Assembly: GCA_030748735.1 (NCBI GenBank) | Contig: JASMLK010000144.1 | Coordinates: 1 to 64,000 of the forward strand | Direction: 5' to 3' | Length of the DNA stretch: 64,000 nucleotides | Origin: Myxococcota bacterium | GTDB lineage: Bacteria; Myxococcota_A; UBA9160; UBA4427 | Shown here: positions 34,290-42,049 of the stretch, one piece after another | Numbering within the stretch: the stretch's first letter is position 1 | Layout of the letters: each line of letters begins with the position of its first letter | Translations under genes and position numbers: made by a program | Notes under the pieces: model-generated | The model's input: only the letters and a program-made list of their open reading frames with translations | Database searches by the model: none | Told to the model about the DNA's origin: nothing

Positions 34290-34840
34290 GCCGGGCGCTC
34301 CGCGATGCGTTCGAGCTCGAGCGGGGCATAGCCCTGATCGCGCTGCGAGATCACCACCACCTCACCGGGCCAGGCGATCGCGACGGCAGGGTCGTCGTAG
34401 CGAAAGCCGCGTGCAGCTCGAGGGGCGTGGGGGTGGCTCATCTGGTAGAAGACTTCGCTCGCGTCGGCGGTGCTCAAGAAGCCGTGCGCAAAGCCTTCGG
34501 GGATGTAGAGCATGCGGCGATTGTCCGCGCTGAGCTCGACCCCGAACCACTGCCCGAGCGTCGCAGAGCCTTCGCGGACGTCGACGATCACGTCGTAGAT
34601 CGAACCTGCGGTGCAGCGTACGAGCTTGACTTCGCGGTGAGGTGCGATCTGCCAGTGCATCCCGCGAAGCGTGCCCTTGCGCGCATTGAACGAAACGTTG
34701 CTCTGCGCGAAGTGGTCGATGAGACCGTGTGCTCCAAACTCTTCGGCACAGAACGAGCGCGCAAAGAACCCCCGCTCGTCTCGATGAGGCTCGACATCGA
34801 TCACGTACGCGCCTTGCAGCTTCGTTTCTTCGAAGATCAA
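34286..34840 (-). CDS. dTDP-4-dehydrorhamnose 3,5-epimerase (RmlC)-like
   Basis: This cupin epimerase of about 184 aa has DERGFFARSFCAEEF, the substrate-binding NVSFNARKGTLRGMHWQIAP with its catalytic His, KLVRCTAGSIYDVIVDVR, and YIPEGFAHGFLST. Length fits RmlC. The best start is TTG at 34840 (LIFEETKLQGAYVIDVEP), where family similarity begins, with GAGG about 9 nt upstream; the longer frame overlaps the flippase gene. Within a CDP-sugar cluster the substrate may be a CDP-4-keto-sugar rather than the dTDP form, epimerising C3 and/or C5. Its stop overlaps the next gene as ATGA. Confidence 0.88.
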   Translation of the reverse strand: MIFEETKLQGAYVIDVEPHRDERGFFARSFCAEEFGAHGLIDHFAQSNVSFNARKGTLRGMHWQIAPHREVKLVRCTAGSIYDVIVDVREGSATLGQWFGVELSADNRRMLYIPEGFAHGFLSTADASEVFYQMSHPHAPRAARGFRYDDPAVAIAWPGEVVVISQRDQGYAPLELERIAERPA

Positions 34841-34865
34841 AACAGCAAACCTCGCAACTTCCAGG

Positions 34866-36407
34866 TCAAGCCCGGCCGGCTCGTCGCCGCGCGCGACGCG
34901 CTTCCAGACCGTCTCGAAGCCTCGGGATCTCGCGTCGCAGCAGCAGCGCCGCACCGGGAACCCACAGCACGATCACGAGGCAGAGCCCCGCCGCCATCCG
35001 CACGAGCGCGCCATACCCGGCTTCGCCAAGCCACCCTGTCACCTCGACCGTTGTGAGTGTCACCGCTGCGACGAACAACGTGGCTGCGATGTCGGCTCGC
35101 AAGATTGGAAGCTTCAACCCCCGCACGGCGATCGCAAGGGTCACGTACCGAAATACCTCCGCACCGGCGAGTCCTGCGATCGCGCCAGCGGTCCCGAAGA
35201 AGAACCAGCCCAGCGGCAGGCAGATCACGAGCCCCACGAATTTCACTCCGTTGGCGATCGCGATCCAGCGGGGGATTCCCACCGCGAGAATGAGCGAACC
35301 ACTCGAGGCCTGTGGAATTTGGACCCAGGTAGCCAGCCCCAGTAGCTGAAGCATCCAGCCCGCATTCGCGTAACGTGGGTCGTATAGGACCTCGATCAGC
35401 TCCGACGCACATCCGATCATCGCGATCACGGGGAGCGAACCCAGGACGAGCAGTGGCATCTGGGCTCGGCGATAGACGGGAACGAGCCCCCCTTCGCTTT
35501 CGCGGCGACGGCTCAACGCGGGAAAGACGACGGCGTTGCCAATTCGCCAGACCACCTGGGTGGGGGTCGTGGCGAAGGTGAGCGCGATGCTGAAGACCCC
35601 GAGTTCGGTCATGCTGAGCAGCCGGCCGAAGATCAGGCGATCGGATTGTCCAGCGAGGAAGAAGAGCACGGTCGAAAGGAAGATCCACTTGCCGAAGTCG
35701 ATCAACTCGCTGAGCGACCGGCGCTCCCAGGCAAAGCGGCAACGATGTTCGCGCGCCACAGTGTGAGAGAGCAGCATCTTGCCCGCGCTGCCGACGAGAC
35801 CGCCCCAGACCAGCGCCCAGACACTCGGGTCGACCAACGCCCAGGTGATCGTCACGACATTGCTGAAGAGCTGTGCCGTGAGCTCGATTGCCGCGAGCTT
35901 CTTGACGCGCAGATGCCGCTGGAGCTTGAAGAGTGAAATGGAGTTGAAGCCGCCGACCAGGGCAGTGAGGCTGGCCAACCAGATCAAGCTGCGCAGTCGC
36001 GGCTCGTCGTAGATCTCCGCCATGGTGCCGCCGAGCAGTGCGGCCAGCGCAGTGAGGACGGCACCGCGAATCACCTGAACGGTCCACACCGTGTCGAGGA
36101 AGGTGGGGTCGTCGCCGCGCTTGTTCTGAATCACGATCGTGGCGATGCCGACGTCGCTGAACATCGCGAGCCCGGTCATCAAGACGCTCACCAGGGCCAT
36201 CAGACCGAAGTCCTCGGGCACGAGGATGCGGGTCAGGATCAGATTGCTGCCGAGGCGAAGGCCGTATTCGCCCGCGAAGCGCAGCACCGTAACGACGCTC
36301 CCGGAAACCGCGCGCTCGCCAAGCGTTGGCCCCTGAGCCGGCTCGGGCGGTGTTTCGGGTGCCTCGCCTTCAGGGGCGGCGGCCTCGCTCTGGGGGGTGT
36401 CGCTCAC
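34866..36407 (-). CDS. Polysaccharide flippase (Wzx/RfbX-like)
   Basis: This 513-aa integral membrane protein of the polysaccharide-transport (MATE/PST) superfamily has an acidic, Pro-rich cytoplasmic start. About 12-14 membrane spans follow, beginning after LGERAVSGSVVTVLRFAGEY. LGSNLILTRILVPEDFGLMA is the family signature, and GVFSIALTFATTPTQVVWRI lies in the middle spans. Such proteins flip lipid-linked sugar repeats across the inner membrane. It is the first gene of the minus-strand operon, and a 440-bp region separates it from the divergent glycosyltransferase. Confidence 0.92.
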   Translation of the reverse strand: MSDTPQSEAAAPEGEAPETPPEPAQGPTLGERAVSGSVVTVLRFAGEYGLRLGSNLILTRILVPEDFGLMALVSVLMTGLAMFSDVGIATIVIQNKRGDDPTFLDTVWTVQVIRGAVLTALAALLGGTMAEIYDEPRLRSLIWLASLTALVGGFNSISLFKLQRHLRVKKLAAIELTAQLFSNVVTITWALVDPSVWALVWGGLVGSAGKMLLSHTVAREHRCRFAWERRSLSELIDFGKWIFLSTVLFFLAGQSDRLIFGRLLSMTELGVFSIALTFATTPTQVVWRIGNAVVFPALSRRRESEGGLVPVYRRAQMPLLVLGSLPVIAMIGCASELIEVLYDPRYANAGWMLQLLGLATWVQIPQASSGSLILAVGIPRWIAIANGVKFVGLVICLPLGWFFFGTAGAIAGLAGAEVFRYVTLAIAVRGLKLPILRADIAATLFVAAVTLTTVEVTGWLGEAGYGALVRMAAGLCLVIVLWVPGAALLLRREIPRLRDGLEARRARRRAGRA

Positions 36408-36846
36408 GTGGAGGATCGCTCGAACCGGTTGGAGGGACGTTTTCTGCGTCGACTGGGTTGGAACTCCGCACAGGCTTCCAGGTCGTCAAGCGGGTCGAGC
36501 TGTCTCGATCGATATCGCGTATCCGCCCTGGATCAGGCCAGCACCTACCCAACTTTCACAGCACAACCATTCGGCGATCGGGGAGCCGGACTATAGCAAT
36601 CCGTGGGTCTAGGCCTGCTTGTTGCACATTCGTGTAACACGGCTCCGCGTTTTCGACCGCGCTCGAAATCGCTCGCCGCGCACATGCATTGCATGCGACG
36701 ACCGCATGCGGGGTTTGGGCATGTATGGCCGAGCATGCGCTTCAGCCCCCGATCGGAGAGCCCGAATGAGGTATAACGTCAACGAACGAGCCGAGTCGCT
36801 AGCGACTGCGGGTTGGCGGCATTCGCGGTCTCGTGAGGAGCATCGA
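36408..36846. other. Divergent intergenic region of the glycan locus
   Basis: No gene is recognised in these 439 nt, which must hold promoters for the flippase operon and the GT2 gene. There is a perfect odd palindrome CGTGT-a-ACACG at 36631-36641. Several GCATGC/CATGC words lie within about 36680-36740, some arranged as inverted repeats, which could be binding sites or a structured leader. The frame upstream of the GT2 start is open but looks non-coding. Confidence 0.5.
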
Positions 36847-37842
36847 GTGGTCGTCGCAGACGCACCAGACGCACCAGACGCTGGAGCCGGGGTGGGAGAT
36901 GAACTGGTCCCCGGTTCGTCCCCGCGCCCCCGCCTCACCTTCGGTTTGCCTGTGCGCAATGGCGAAGATTCGCTGCCAAAGTGTCTCGATTCGATCCTCG
37001 CTCAGGACTTCGCCGACTTCGAGGTCGTCGTTTGCGACAACTGCTCGACCGATCGCACACGCGAGATCCTCGACGAATACGCAGCGAAGGACGATCGGGT
37101 CGGCGTCTGCCTCAACGAAGAGAACGTCGGCCTGGTCGAGAACTTCAATCGCGTGTTTCGTCTCGCGCGAGGTGAGTACTTTCGCTGGATCGGCGCCGAC
37201 GATTGGCTCGAACCCGGCTATGCAGCGGCGTGTGTCGACGCGCTCGACCGTGACCCCGATGCCATCGCGGCGACGACCTTCTTCGGTCTTCACCGCGAAC
37301 GAGGTGGCGTCGACTTCGAACAGTTCCAGGGCGAATACCTCGAATCACCCGACCCTGCGCGACGCCTGTCGCGCTTGCTGTGGTTCTTCCATGCGGGTGT
37401 TGCGATCTATGAACCCACCTATGCAACGATGCGCCGCGAGGTACTGGCGCGTACCCATCTCTTCCAGATCCACCATCACCAGGACTGGTTGCTCACAACC
37501 GAAATGTGTCTCGCCGGGCGTTTCGTCCACGTACCCGAGTGCCTCTTTCACCGGAACTGGCCCGAAGTAGACAGCTCCGGGCACTACGCGCACCTGCTGG
37601 AGATGTACCCCGAGCGCGCAAAGTACCTGGCGAAATCTCCCTGGCTCCTGATGCGTGCGATGTTTGCGCTGGTGGATGAGGCGGAAGGCCTTTCGGCAAC
37701 GGACAAGCGCCACTGCCGCAAGCTGATCTTCTGGTGGTGCCTGGGCCGCGTGGGACGGCAGGCACGTTCGCGACTTCGCAAGCTGCGGCGCAGCCGCGGG
37801 ATTACGCGCGCGGCGGTGGGGGCGGGCGACGCTACGGAGTAG
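36847..37842 (+). CDS. Family 2 glycosyltransferase
   Basis: This 331-aa GT-A-fold glycosyltransferase begins LTFGLPVRNGEDSLPKCLDS. VVCDNCSTDRTREILDEYA follows, and the metal-binding motif is RWIGADDWLEPGY (D-D). A basic C-terminus (RLRKLRRSRG) suggests membrane association. It would transfer a sugar to the growing lipid-linked glycan. Start GTG at 36847 has GAGGAG 7 nt upstream; earlier in-frame ATGs (36619, 36766) give an unlikely N-terminus. It is transcribed away from the operon of sugar-nucleotide genes it probably serves. Confidence 0.9.
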   Translation: MVVADAPDAPDAGAGVGDELVPGSSPRPRLTFGLPVRNGEDSLPKCLDSILAQDFADFEVVVCDNCSTDRTREILDEYAAKDDRVGVCLNEENVGLVENFNRVFRLARGEYFRWIGADDWLEPGYAAACVDALDRDPDAIAATTFFGLHRERGGVDFEQFQGEYLESPDPARRLSRLLWFFHAGVAIYEPTYATMRREVLARTHLFQIHHHQDWLLTTEMCLAGRFVHVPECLFHRNWPEVDSSGHYAHLLEMYPERAKYLAKSPWLLMRAMFALVDEAEGLSATDKRHCRKLIFWWCLGRVGRQARSRLRKLRRSRGITRAAVGAGDATE

Positions 37843-37968
37843 GGCGTCGGCCCAATCGTCCTCGGCATTCGGTCGGGTTGCCGTCTTCGATACGACGGGC
37901 AACCTGGCAATCGGCCCTGTAGAGTCGTGGGGCGCACTCGACTGCACTCGATTGCGCGCGACCCCACG

Positions 37969-39435
37969 ATGCCCGACGACAGCCGCCGCAACGTCACCTA
38001 TCGCACCGCCGAGGCCGACTACTTCGAACGTCGCGGGTTGCGACGCTTTGCGGGCGCGTGGTCGCTCTGGGCGCTCGGCGTGGGGGCCGTGATCTCGGGC
38101 GACTTCTTCGGCTGGAACTTCGGCCTGCTCGCCGGTGGGTTCGGGGGGCTGCTCGTTGCGACCGTGATCGTGGCCGTGATGTACATCGCGATGTGTTTTT
38201 CGATCGCCGAGCTCTCGCCCGCGTTGCCGCATACCGGTGGTGCGTATTCGTTCGGCCGTACGGCTTTCGGTCCGTGGGGTGGCTTCATCACGGGGTTGGC
38301 CGAAAGCATCGAATATGTTCTCACACCGGCCGTGATCGTCGTGGGGATCGGCGGCTACGTGGGAGCCATCGCGGAGAGTGCCTTCGGGGTCGTGCTGCCG
38401 GGACCCGTTTGGTGGGCGCTCTTCTATGCGTTGTTCGTCGGTGTGAACATCGCGGGGGTCGAGCTGACCTTTCGGGTGACGGTCGTGATCACCTTCGTCG
38501 CACTGGCGGTTCTCGGGATCTTCTGGGTCGGGGCGCTGCCGCACTTCGAGTGGCGCTACGCGCTCGACATCGAGCCCGACGCCGGAGGGACGGCCTGGTT
38601 TCCGCGCGGATTCTCGGGTGTGACGGCGTCGCTGCCGTTTGCGATCTGGTTCTACCTCGCAATCGAACAACTGCCTCTCGCCGCTGAAGAAAGCCACGAT
38701 CCGAAGCGCGACATGCCGCGTGGGCTCCTGTACGGCATCGCGACGTTGATCGTGGCCTCGTTGCTGACGTTGTTCTTGAACGCCGGCATTGCACCGGGCG
38801 CTGCTGCGGTCGGGGCTTCCGAAGAGCCGCTCTTCCTCGCCTTTCGCACCATCTTCGGCGAAGGCGCCGGGACGACCCTGCTGTCGCTGGCGGCCGTGGC
38901 GGGGCTCGTCGCGAGCTTTCACGCGATCATCTACGCGTACGGGCGCAACATCTATTCGCTCTCGCGCGCCGGGTATTTTCCGCACTGGATGTCGGTCACC
39001 CACGCGCGCCGGAAGACGCCACACGTCGCGCTCGTGGTGGGGGCGGTGTCGGGCTACGCGGTCGCGCTCGCGATCGAATACGGGAGCGCGGTGTTCGGCG
39101 ATGTGCCCGTCGGCGGCGTGTTGCTCAACATGGCGGTCTTTGGTGCGGTGATCGCCTACGTGATGCAAATGGCGGCGTACTGGCGCATCAAGGCGATGAC
39201 GCAGCTCGATCGGCCGTACGTGAGCCCGCTGGGGCGGGCGGGAGCGTTGCTGGCCGGCGTGATCGCGGCGCTGACGCTGGTCTTCCTGTTCATCAACCCG
39301 GACTATCGCCCCGGCGTCTATGGCGTCGCGATCTGGTTTGCGCTCTCCCTTTGCTGGTTCGGTTTCTATGCACGTCATCGGATGATCTTGTCACCCGAAG
39401 AGGAATTCGCCCTCGAAGCGGATCAGCACGGTTGA
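37969..39435 (+). CDS. APC-family permease (ethanolamine permease-like)
   Basis: This 488-aa amino acid-polyamine-organocation transporter has about 12 membrane spans. The first helix region (WALGVGAVISGDFFGWNFGL) and FSIAELSPALPHTGGAYSFG with its G-G-A-Y substrate motif are typical. FYLAIEQLPLAAEESHDPKRD resembles ethanolamine permeases of the Eat type. SFHAIIYAYGRNIYSLSRAG and the C-terminal YWRIKAMTQLDRPYVSPLG are also family segments. It probably imports ethanolamine or an amino acid with protons. The ATG at 37969 avoids a 14-residue non-family extension. No ethanolamine lyase gene is nearby. Confidence 0.88.
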   Translation: MPDDSRRNVTYRTAEADYFERRGLRRFAGAWSLWALGVGAVISGDFFGWNFGLLAGGFGGLLVATVIVAVMYIAMCFSIAELSPALPHTGGAYSFGRTAFGPWGGFITGLAESIEYVLTPAVIVVGIGGYVGAIAESAFGVVLPGPVWWALFYALFVGVNIAGVELTFRVTVVITFVALAVLGIFWVGALPHFEWRYALDIEPDAGGTAWFPRGFSGVTASLPFAIWFYLAIEQLPLAAEESHDPKRDMPRGLLYGIATLIVASLLTLFLNAGIAPGAAAVGASEEPLFLAFRTIFGEGAGTTLLSLAAVAGLVASFHAIIYAYGRNIYSLSRAGYFPHWMSVTHARRKTPHVALVVGAVSGYAVALAIEYGSAVFGDVPVGGVLLNMAVFGAVIAYVMQMAAYWRIKAMTQLDRPYVSPLGRAGALLAGVIAALTLVFLFINPDYRPGVYGVAIWFALSLCWFGFYARHRMILSPEEEFALEADQHG

Positions 39436-39464
39436 ACTGCCAGACGCAAGAACGGATGTGAATC

Positions 39465-39803
39465 ATGAATGAAGCCAATTCTGGTGACAGCGCGAGCTGC
39501 GTCGTGCTCTGCACGTGTCCCGATGAAACCGTCGCTACGCGTATTGCTACGACCGTCGTCGAGCACCGGCTTGCCGCGTGCGTGAATCGGGTGCCCGGTG
39601 TCGAGTCGATCTATCACTGGGAAGGGCGCGTGGAGCGCGACCGCGAGGATTTGCTCGTGATCAAGACGACCGCGGCTCGCTACGCCGAACTCGAAGCGTG
39701 CATCCGCGAAGTGCATCCCAACGACGTGCCCGAGGTGATCGCGCTGCCGATCGAGCGCGGATCACGCGACTATCTCGCCTGGATCAGCGAGTCCGTCTCT
39801 TGA
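39465..39803 (+). CDS. cutA: Divalent-cation tolerance protein CutA
   Basis: This 112-aa protein matches CutA1 over its full length: VLCTCPDETVATRIATTVVE, HRLAACVNRVPGVESIYHWE, then EDLLVIKTTAARYAELEA and IALPIERGSRDYLAWI. CutA forms very stable trimers and is linked to copper tolerance and signalling, though its exact job is unsettled. It starts 29 nt after the permease stop, so it is probably cotranscribed. The ~300 nt after it, to 40104, hold no recognisable gene. Confidence 0.95.
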   Translation: MNEANSGDSASCVVLCTCPDETVATRIATTVVEHRLAACVNRVPGVESIYHWEGRVERDREDLLVIKTTAARYAELEACIREVHPNDVPEVIALPIERGSRDYLAWISESVS

Positions 39804-40104
39804 ACAGCGAGCCTCCCTCTCCGGCGAATCTCGCCAGCTGGACCGGCCGCCGCGTCGAGGCGGGTTGCAGTCGGACATGACGTCGGGTTTGCCCGAAATG
39901 TCAGCTCCGGCTCGCAATGCCTCCGGGTAGAGTCCACCGGAGGGCGACTTCATGACTGGTCGAATTCCCGCGATATTTCCGACATCCCGAACGCCCGGAA
40001 ATCACGGAAGTTGCCCCGCAACCCAGGTGGCTTCCACTTGTCAACTGGACTCGAGGCCGCGAGCTTGCCGTTGCGGGACATCTTCGAAGCAATCGGGTGG
40101 GCAG

Positions 40105-40263
40105 ATGACGGCGCGCAAAGATCCCTGGGCAGAACTCGGCGACGAGGCCCGGGCACTCGGCGAATTCCTTCGCCAACACGACTGGGATTTCGAGCGCGCG
40201 GCGCAAGCGCGGGGCACCGAACCTCGAACGCTCTATCGCGCGTGGCTCGAAAGTCTGGGTTGA
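40105..40263 (+). pseudogene. Short Fis-type helix-turn-helix ORF, probably truncated
   Basis: This 52-aa frame starts MTARKDPWAELGDEARALGE and contains a Fis-like helix-turn-helix, DFERAAQARGTEPRTLYRAW, close to its end. It stops at TGA 40261. The same frame continues beyond the stop with sequence that still looks coding (RLYRRKGSDKPVSRQAIEGQ). A nonsense mutation of a longer DNA-binding protein is therefore likely. It lies at the edge of a cluster of gene fragments. Confidence 0.4.
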
Positions 40264-40286
40264 AATCAGTCGCTCGCCGCGCGCCT

Positions 40287-40511
40287 CTATCGTCGCAAGG
40301 GGTCGGACAAGCCCGTCAGTCGGCAGGCGATCGAAGGCCAGATGAAGCGCTGGACTTCGCGCAATGCGTCGAGGCGTTCGGCCGCGTACGCCCAGGCTTC
40401 TTCCCAGCCGATTTCCTCGTAGCCGCCGCTGGCCGTGTGGCGCAGGGGAGCGCGCAGGCGATCGGGGTCGTACTGCAGTTCCTTCAAGGCGATGGCCTTG
40501 GGACAGACATG
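40287..40511 (-). pseudogene. Molybdopterin oxidoreductase fragment
   Basis: About 52 residues, HVCPKAIALKELQYDPDRLR then APLRHTASGGYEEIGWEEAW, match the segment just after the N-terminal 4Fe-4S motif of the molybdopterin oxidoreductase (formate dehydrogenase/BisC) family. The preceding Cys motif is missing and the following ~600 residues are absent; after ALRE the sequence is unrelated. This is a relic of a large enzyme gene. It lies immediately downstream of the MocR fragment. Confidence 0.7.
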
Positions 40512-40558
40512 GCGCCGGGGGGCCGTTCCGGCGAACGCCGCGGCAGCGCTTCGGCGAC

Positions 40559-40780
40559 CTAGGTCCCCGACCCACCGCGCGCGTTCGCATAGCCCTCGGC
40601 GGTGAGTTGTTCGTATGCGAGTAGGACCGTGTTGCGCGAAAGCCCGAGTTCGCGAGCGAGGTTGCGCGAGGAGGGCAGGCGGGTGTCCGGTCGCAGGCGC
40701 TCTTCGAGGATCGCCGAACGCAGGGCCCGGTAGGTCTGGCGATAGAGGAGGCCTTCGCCGTCGAGGGAGAGATGAATCAT
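40559..40780 (-). pseudogene. MocR/GntR-type regulator fragment (HTH only)
   Basis: This 73-aa frame is the N-terminal winged helix of a MocR-like regulator: LYRQTYRALRSAILEERLRP, LPSSRNLARELGLSRNTVLL and AYEQLTAEGYANARGGSGT. It ends at a stop exactly where the linker to the aminotransferase-like domain (about 350 residues) should start. The latter is missing, and the molybdopterin-enzyme fragment follows. Its ATG overlaps the stop of the Aat-like gene as ATGA, so it may still be translated as a small DNA-binding protein. Confidence 0.7.
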
Positions 40781-41577
40781 CCGGGCCAGGGCGCCCGACA
40801 GCTGTCCAGGTCGGTAAGCGACCAGACGAGCGCTTCGTCGTTTTCGAGCGGCTGCTCGGGACGTTCGTCGCGCGCGTGAAACCAGCGCCCCAGGAATTCG
40901 GCACGCGGAAGAGGGCGGGCACCGAGGGCGTGTTTATACGGCATATCCGGATGCCCGAGGTTCCAGAACGCGTAGCCCTGCGCTTCGAGGGTCCGTGCGA
41001 GAAGCACCTGCTGCAAGGTGCCGAAGTGGCGCCACTGCGGATCGGCGGGCGAGCAGAACCCGGAAAGACTCGTATAGCTGGCCCCGATCGAATAGCCGAA
41101 CTCCCCGGCGATGGGTTCGTCACGGTTCGTCGACCAGAGTTCGATGCCATGGAGTGCAAAGCCTTCGATCGGGTCGTCGAGCAAGGGCTCCATGAGTGCG
41201 CGGTAGGTGTCGAGTACCCAGCAGTCGCTTCCGTACTGTTCGACGATTCGTGGCAGCACATGGTTGCGGGGATCGCTCGTCCGCAGCGAGATGCCTTCGA
41301 GTTCGAGCCGACCCGTACGAATGATGCGGCGAAGGTTCTTCGACAGGTGAAGTTCTGGCCAGTCGAGCACCGCGTAGCGGTCCTGCATTTCGGGTATCAG
41401 CAGAGGGCCGAGTTCGTCGTGGTCGGTTGCGATGCAGATGAAGCCCGCCCGCGCGAGGGTAACGTAGAAGTCGGGGTCCCAGCGATCCGACCAGTAGAGG
41501 GTCTGCTCGAGATTCGGATACACGAGTCGCTCGAGCAGGTCCGTCTGCAGGATCTCGGCGGGGATGTACTCGATCAT
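40777..41577 (-). CDS. Leucyl/phenylalanyl-tRNA-protein transferase (Aat)-like protein
   Basis: This 266-aa protein has the GNAT-related fold of Aat. It shows YPNLEQTLYWSDRWDPDFYV, LHLSKNLRRIIRTGRLEL (the family LHxSxSLRR segment), DTYRALMEPLLDD, and ELWSTNRDEPIAGEFGYSIG. QVLLARTLEAQGYAFWNLGH and LGARPLPRAEFLGRW close the domain. Classical Aat adds Leu or Phe from tRNA to proteins with N-terminal Lys or Arg for ClpS-ClpAP degradation. Here the F-x-GESMFS segment is changed (YTSLSGFCSP), and the N-terminus is longer, so specificity may differ. The neighbours are gene fragments. Confidence 0.8.
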   Translation of the reverse strand: MIEYIPAEILQTDLLERLVYPNLEQTLYWSDRWDPDFYVTLARAGFICIATDHDELGPLLIPEMQDRYAVLDWPELHLSKNLRRIIRTGRLELEGISLRTSDPRNHVLPRIVEQYGSDCWVLDTYRALMEPLLDDPIEGFALHGIELWSTNRDEPIAGEFGYSIGASYTSLSGFCSPADPQWRHFGTLQQVLLARTLEAQGYAFWNLGHPDMPYKHALGARPLPRAEFLGRWFHARDERPEQPLENDEALVWSLTDLDSCRAPWPG

Positions 41578-41664
41578 GTGTTCCGCTTCGCAGCGTCTTG
41601 TGGACGCTCATTCGACAGATTCATAGAATGCCACCTGGTGGCCTGCCGGGCGAAGGGGGGAGAG

Positions 41665-42046
41665 GTGAAGCGAATCGTCATCTGTGCGGATGATACCTGG
41701 AACAAGCCCGAGAAGGATCCCAAGAAGGACATCGCGACGAATCTGCTGCGCACGGCGCGGGCCATCCAGCCGGTCGCGAGTGATGGCACCGAGCAGGTGG
41801 TGTTCTGCGACTGGGGGCTCGGTTCCTACCACGCGTCGTCGATTCAAGGGCGATGCGAGTGCCGAGCAGAACGAATCCTATGAAGGGTTCATCAAGGTGA
41901 TGGGCGAGAAGGTTCGCGCCATGAAGAACAGAAGGGGCATCTCGCTCCACAGCAGCGTGAAGCAACGCTGGGAGAAACGGAAGTCCTGTCGGCCCGACAA
42001 CCTGAAGAAGTTCGTCGCCAGGCATGGCTGGGGTCAGCTTGCCTGA
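41665..42046 (+). pseudogene. DUF2235/Tle1-like hydrolase remnant
   Basis: From GTG 41665, with GGGGGGAG before it, the frame reads KRIVICADDTWNKPEKDPKK and TNLLRTARAIQPVASDGTEQ. This is the N-terminus of DUF2235 (Tle1-like phospholipase catalytic domain; normally about 350-400 aa). It stops at 41883. A second frame, shifted near 41850, continues ESYEGFIKVMGEKVRAM, then ISLHSSVKQRWEKRKS to 42046, the family's C-terminal end. The central ~250 residues with the active site are deleted. The two ends thus mark one gene lost by internal deletion plus frameshift. Confidence 0.75.
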
Positions 42047-42049
42047 CTG

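Noticed and set aside
37345..39378. Long minus-strand frame of 677 codons
   Set aside because: It is antisense to the glycosyltransferase and permease genes, with low-complexity charged translation; a shadow frame.
40105..40400. In-frame TGA at 40261 followed by continued coding-like sequence, as a second selenocysteine candidate
   Set aside because: The codon is not at a Cys position of any recognised motif, no hairpin lies at SECIS distance, and the surrounding genes are decayed. A nonsense mutation is simpler.
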